A stretch of DNA of 64,000 nt from Dyadobacter bucti (GTDB taxonomy: Bacteria > Bacteroidota > Bacteroidia > Cytophagales > Spirosomataceae), in the NCBI RefSeq assembly GCF_005869225.1, contig NZ_SWFP01000011.1, forward strand, positions 124,001-188,000. The letters run 5' to 3'. The notes below the pieces were generated by a model, which was given only the letters and a program-made list of their open reading frames with translations, was not told where the DNA came from and made no database searches. The translations under genes were made by a program, and so were the position numbers. This document shows, piece by piece, positions 61,147 to 64,000 of this stretch (position 1 is the stretch's first letter; the number at the start of each line of letters is the position of its first letter).

Positions 61147-61716
61147 ATGTATAAATTAAAAATCATTTCATCAACAGTAAGGCCGGGACGAAAGGGGCCC
61201 GTAGTGTCGGCGTGGATACTTGAGACGGCAAGAGCACATGGCAGTTTCGACGTGGAATTGCTCGATCTTGGTGAGATCAATCTACCCATGATGAACGAGC
61301 CAAAGCATCCGTCGTTGCGTCAGTATGAACATGACCATACAAAAAAATGGAGTGCCTCCATAGACGAAGCGGACGCGTTTATTTTTGTTACTGCCGAATA
61401 CGACCATAATTATCCGGCGCCGCTGCGAAATGCGCTGGAGTATCTCGTACACGAATGGGGTTATAAAGCCGCAGGTATTGTTAGCTACGGGGGAGTTTCG
61501 GCGGGGACACGGGCGGCCAACAGCCTGAAAAATGACCTTGCCACATTTAAAACCGTAGCCTTGCCGGAAGCGGTGAATTTCCCGTTTTTTACGCAGAACA
61601 TCAACGAGCAGGGTGAATTCGTGGTGAACGAAACCTCTAAAAAGGCTGCAAAAAAAATGCTGGACGAACTGGCAAAATGGTCAAAAGGACTGAAAGGAAT
61701 CAGGGAAGACAAGTAA
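61147..61716 (+). CDS. NADPH-dependent FMN reductase family protein
   Basis: The 189-residue flavodoxin-fold protein matches the family: LKIISSTVRPGRKGPVVSAW at the N-terminus for the FMN phosphate, AFIFVTAEYDHNYPAPLRNA (the P-E-Y-x-x-x-x-P-A-x-L-x-N-A motif) for the isoalloxazine ring, and AAGIVSYGGVSAGTRAANSL. It reduces flavin or quinone-like acceptors with NADPH in the cytoplasm. It follows yceI by 17 bp and is closed by a terminator. Confidence 0.93.
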   Translation: MYKLKIISSTVRPGRKGPVVSAWILETARAHGSFDVELLDLGEINLPMMNEPKHPSLRQYEHDHTKKWSASIDEADAFIFVTAEYDHNYPAPLRNALEYLVHEWGYKAAGIVSYGGVSAGTRAANSLKNDLATFKTVALPEAVNFPFFTQNINEQGEFVVNETSKKAAKKMLDELAKWSKGLKGIREDK

Positions 61717-61740
61717 TGCTGATAAAATTATTTTGTAAAA

Positions 61741-61770
61741 AAGAAGGGACGCGTTATCGTCCCTTCTTTT
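61741..61770 (+). terminator. Terminator of the yceI/FMN reductase operon
   Basis: AAGAAGGGACG (61741-61751) and CGTCCCTTCTT (61758-61768) form a perfect 11-bp stem followed by TTTTT. It begins 25 bp after the reductase stop. Confidence 0.9.
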
Positions 61771-61884
61771 TTGATCACAATTTAGCGCATACCGTAAAGA
61801 ACATGCTTTAATCAGTAAACCAGGCATTTAACAAACTTCTTAGTAAAATCAACTACATCTGAAAAAGGATAATACCGGATCCGC

Positions 61885-63072
61885 ATGATATCCACAGAAC
61901 CAAGGCTTCGCATCAGATCCATCGACACCATCAGGGGGGCGATCATGATCATTATGGCATTGGACCATGTCCGTGATTTTTTTCATATATCGGCATTTAC
62001 GGCCGATCCGCTTGATCCTCAAAGTACTACGGGCGCACTTTTTTTTACAAGATGGATCACGCATTACTGTGCACCCACCTTCATGCTGTTGTCGGGGATT
62101 TCGGCATACCTCGCCGGTCAGAAAAGGTCTGCTGCTGAAACTTCATCATTTTTGTTAAAGCGTGGTTTCTGGCTCATTTTGATGGAAATAGTTGTGATGA
62201 CTTTCTTTTTATCGTTTGATCCGAGTTATAAAACCATATTTCTGGCGGTGTTCTGGGCATTGGGTACGAGTATGATTTCGCTTGGATTGGCAGTCCGTTT
62301 TTTTTCGCCGAAGGCTGTCCTGGTGATTGGCCTGCTGCTGATTTTCGGGCACAATTTGCTGGATTATATCAAGGTGCAGGAAAATTCTTCCCTGGATATC
62401 ATCCTGAGCATTTTCCTGACCGGCGGAGGCAGATTTTATCCTCTGGGCGGTGTAACGCTCGCTTTTCTATATGTAATTCTGCCTTGGGCAGGGATTATGC
62501 TTACAGGGTATGGGTTGGGGGAATTGTTCAGGAGCTCCGTTGCAGTTGCAAAAAGGAGAAAGATCCTTTTAGCCAGCGGCTTTGTCGCTATACTGCTTTT
62601 CTTCGTGCTTCGATTTATCAATCAGTATGGAGACCCAGTGCACTGGACTGACCAGGAAACCAGTTTCCGTACGTTTCTTTCGTTTTTCAATTTTACAAAA
62701 TATCCTCCATCCCTTCTTTTTACACTTGCTACTCAGGGCCCCGTGCTGATTCTCCTGGCACTCACGGAACGTACCGATAATCCGCTCACCAGGGTTTTTA
62801 CGGTATATGGAAAAGTGCCTTTCTTTTATTTTACTGTGCATTTTTTTCTGATACACATTTTCTGCGCCATAGCTGGTTTAGCAAGCGGTTACAGCTGGGC
62901 ACAGGCTACGGATCCGAAGCTGTTTTTTAAATTCAGACCGTCTGAGTTTGGCTACGAACTGAGTTGGGTTTACCTGATCTGGATCTTTATTGTGGCTTTA
63001 CTGTATTTACCTTCAAAATGGTATGGCGGGTATAAGGAAAGAGAAAGAAAATGGTGGCTGAGCTATCTTTAA
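61885..63072 (+). CDS. Heparan-alpha-glucosaminide N-acetyltransferase-like membrane protein (DUF1624)
   Basis: The 395-residue multi-helix inner-membrane protein starts RIRSIDTIRGAIMIIMALDH with VRDFF, the DUF1624 signature. HYCAPTFMLLSGISAYLAGQ and LLKRGFWLILMEIVVMTFF follow, and KVPFFYFTVHFFLIHIFCAI appears near the C-terminus. Relatives include HGSNAT, which carries acetyl groups across a membrane, and other putative acyltransferases. The acceptor here is unknown. It is separated from the previous operon by a terminator. Confidence 0.87.
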   Translation: MISTEPRLRIRSIDTIRGAIMIIMALDHVRDFFHISAFTADPLDPQSTTGALFFTRWITHYCAPTFMLLSGISAYLAGQKRSAAETSSFLLKRGFWLILMEIVVMTFFLSFDPSYKTIFLAVFWALGTSMISLGLAVRFFSPKAVLVIGLLLIFGHNLLDYIKVQENSSLDIILSIFLTGGGRFYPLGGVTLAFLYVILPWAGIMLTGYGLGELFRSSVAVAKRRKILLASGFVAILLFFVLRFINQYGDPVHWTDQETSFRTFLSFFNFTKYPPSLLFTLATQGPVLILLALTERTDNPLTRVFTVYGKVPFFYFTVHFFLIHIFCAIAGLASGYSWAQATDPKLFFKFRPSEFGYELSWVYLIWIFIVALLYLPSKWYGGYKERERKWWLSYL

Positions 63073-63105
63073 TCGCTGTTTTCGCATAATCGTAAAACAT
63101 ATTTT

Positions 63106-64000
63106 ATGAAGTACATTCTACTTTTCGTTTTCAGTTTTTTTATCAACCAGCTCAGTGCGCAGGCACCCGAGGAAAACTATGCTGTCGATCCTGCGTCCGA
63201 GGAGCAGCCGGGTGTGCCAAAGGGGGAAGTTTTGAAATTCGCCTTTGATCGTTCCGAAATATTCCCCGGTACGTGGCGGGAATATTGGGTGTACATACCA
63301 GCGCAGTACAAGCCCGAAAAGCCGGCCTGTGTGTATGTGAATCAGGATGGCATTCAGTGGAAAGCCCCGACTGTGTTTGATAACCTGATCCACAAAAATG
63401 AGATGCCGGTAACGATTGGCGTTTTTGTCATGCACGGAAAAGTACGGTCAGCGAATGCCTCGGAGGCAAACGACCGTTTTAACCGGAGTTTTGAATATGA
63501 TGGCCTCGGCGATGCATACGCACGTTTTATAGTTGATGAACTCTTACCGGATGTCGAAAAACGGAAATCCAGCGATGGAAGGCCGATCAGATTGTCAAAA
63601 AATGCGAATGACCGGGCGATCGGCGGATCGAGCAGCGGTGCAGTTTGTGCATTTACGGCGGCTTGGGAACGTCCTGACGCGTTTTCACGGGTTTTTAGCG
63701 CGATAGGAACGTATGTAGGTCTGCGTGGGGCGGAGCGGTACCCGACGCTTGTCAGGAAATATGAGCCAAAACCTTTGCGTATATTTATGCAGGACGGCGC
63801 CAATGACCTGAATATATATGCCGGTGACTGGTGGATGGCCAACCAGACAATGCTTCGGGCGTTGACATTTTCGGGTTATGAAGTAAAACATCATTGGGGT
63901 GAAGGCGGGCACAATGGAAAGCAAGGGACAGCCATATTTCCGGATGCGATGCGTTTTTTGTGGAAAGACTGGCCCAAGCCAGTGAAAGCCGGCCAGTCGC
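63106..64000 (+). CDS. Exported esterase (enterochelin esterase/esterase D-like), cut by the right edge
   Basis: ATG at 63106 opens a frame that stays open to the end (298 codons). The signal peptide is MKYILLFVFSFFINQLSAQA. The body shows an alpha/beta-hydrolase of the esterase-D group: REYWVYIPAQYKPEKPACVY at the entry, NDRAIGGSSSGAVCAFTAA with the nucleophile serine, IFMQDGANDLNIYAGDWWM near the acid, and HHWGEGGHNGKQG with the catalytic His. Such exported enzymes in Bacteroidota often remove ester groups from sugars. Only the extreme C-terminus is missing. Confidence 0.85.
   Translation, partial: MKYILLFVFSFFINQLSAQAPEENYAVDPASEEQPGVPKGEVLKFAFDRSEIFPGTWREYWVYIPAQYKPEKPACVYVNQDGIQWKAPTVFDNLIHKNEMPVTIGVFVMHGKVRSANASEANDRFNRSFEYDGLGDAYARFIVDELLPDVEKRKSSDGRPIRLSKNANDRAIGGSSSGAVCAFTAAWERPDAFSRVFSAIGTYVGLRGAERYPTLVRKYEPKPLRIFMQDGANDLNIYAGDWWMANQTMLRALTFSGYEVKHHWGEGGHNGKQGTAIFPDAMRFLWKDWPKPVKAGQS

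Overview
The window reads as chromosomal DNA from a Bacteroidota bacterium of the order Cytophagales, most like Dyadobacter or another Spirosomataceae member. The signs are two SusC/SusD pairs, a FecR-type anti-sigma domain, a gliding-motility/type IX secretion C-terminal domain, a Bacteroidota-type promoter (TTTG-N19-TAnnnTTG), tandem DUF1080 domains and moderate G+C. The genus is an inference from gene content. I saw no rRNA, tRNA, CRISPR array, insertion sequence or phage.

Layout. 1-1100 holds the start of a surface FG-GAP repeat protein. 1466-11440 is a glycan/glycoside utilisation block: a truncated FecR, SusC, SusD, a tandem DUF1080 protein, a Tat-exported Gfo/Idh/MocA dehydrogenase and a DUF6807 (PmoA-like) protein, closed by a 17-bp perfect hairpin terminator. 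11522-14556 carries small housekeeping and stress genes (cupin, DUF1697, Dabb, pirin, HxlR). 14715-17044 is a translationally coupled pair: a homologue of cyanobacterial acyl-ACP reductase and an Fe-S old-yellow-enzyme. A GH9 glucanase follows. 19308-31079 is a mixed set: acyl-CoA dehydrogenase, thioredoxin-TPR protein, phytase-like esterase, PlsC divergent from an acyl-ACP desaturase, a T9SS type B adhesin and an S41 protease.

31275-41941 is a complete myo-inositol catabolic operon on the minus strand, in transcription order iolB, iolC, mmsA, iolG, sodium/solute symporter, iolJ, iolD, iolE. It covers uptake through to acetyl-CoA plus dihydroxyacetone phosphate. A LacI regulator is divergent from it (42067). 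The perfect palindrome CAAACGTTTG lies between the two, and two more copies, centred exactly 20 bp apart, lie upstream of the second SusC/SusD pair (46658-51446). This suggests one regulon joining outer-membrane uptake to inositol breakdown.

A HigB/HigA-type module and a DUF3857/transglutaminase/DUF2569 membrane protein lie between these parts. Upstream of the second susC is a decayed second toxin-antitoxin module, found by reading frames across stops. 52233-56378 is a ybbP-ybbA/tesA cluster. The right end holds two tiny or hypothetical genes, esterases, an MFS sugar transporter with a ROK kinase, YceI, an FMN reductase and an acyltransferase-like membrane protein.

The most unexplained structure is a set of intergenic low-complexity inverted repeats. 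Three unrelated sequence flavours (GCCGAAAGCCGACAGCC, GGTCATTTGTGGTCAT and GGAGGAAGGGGAGG) share one architecture and fill five of the seven gaps inside the iol operon.
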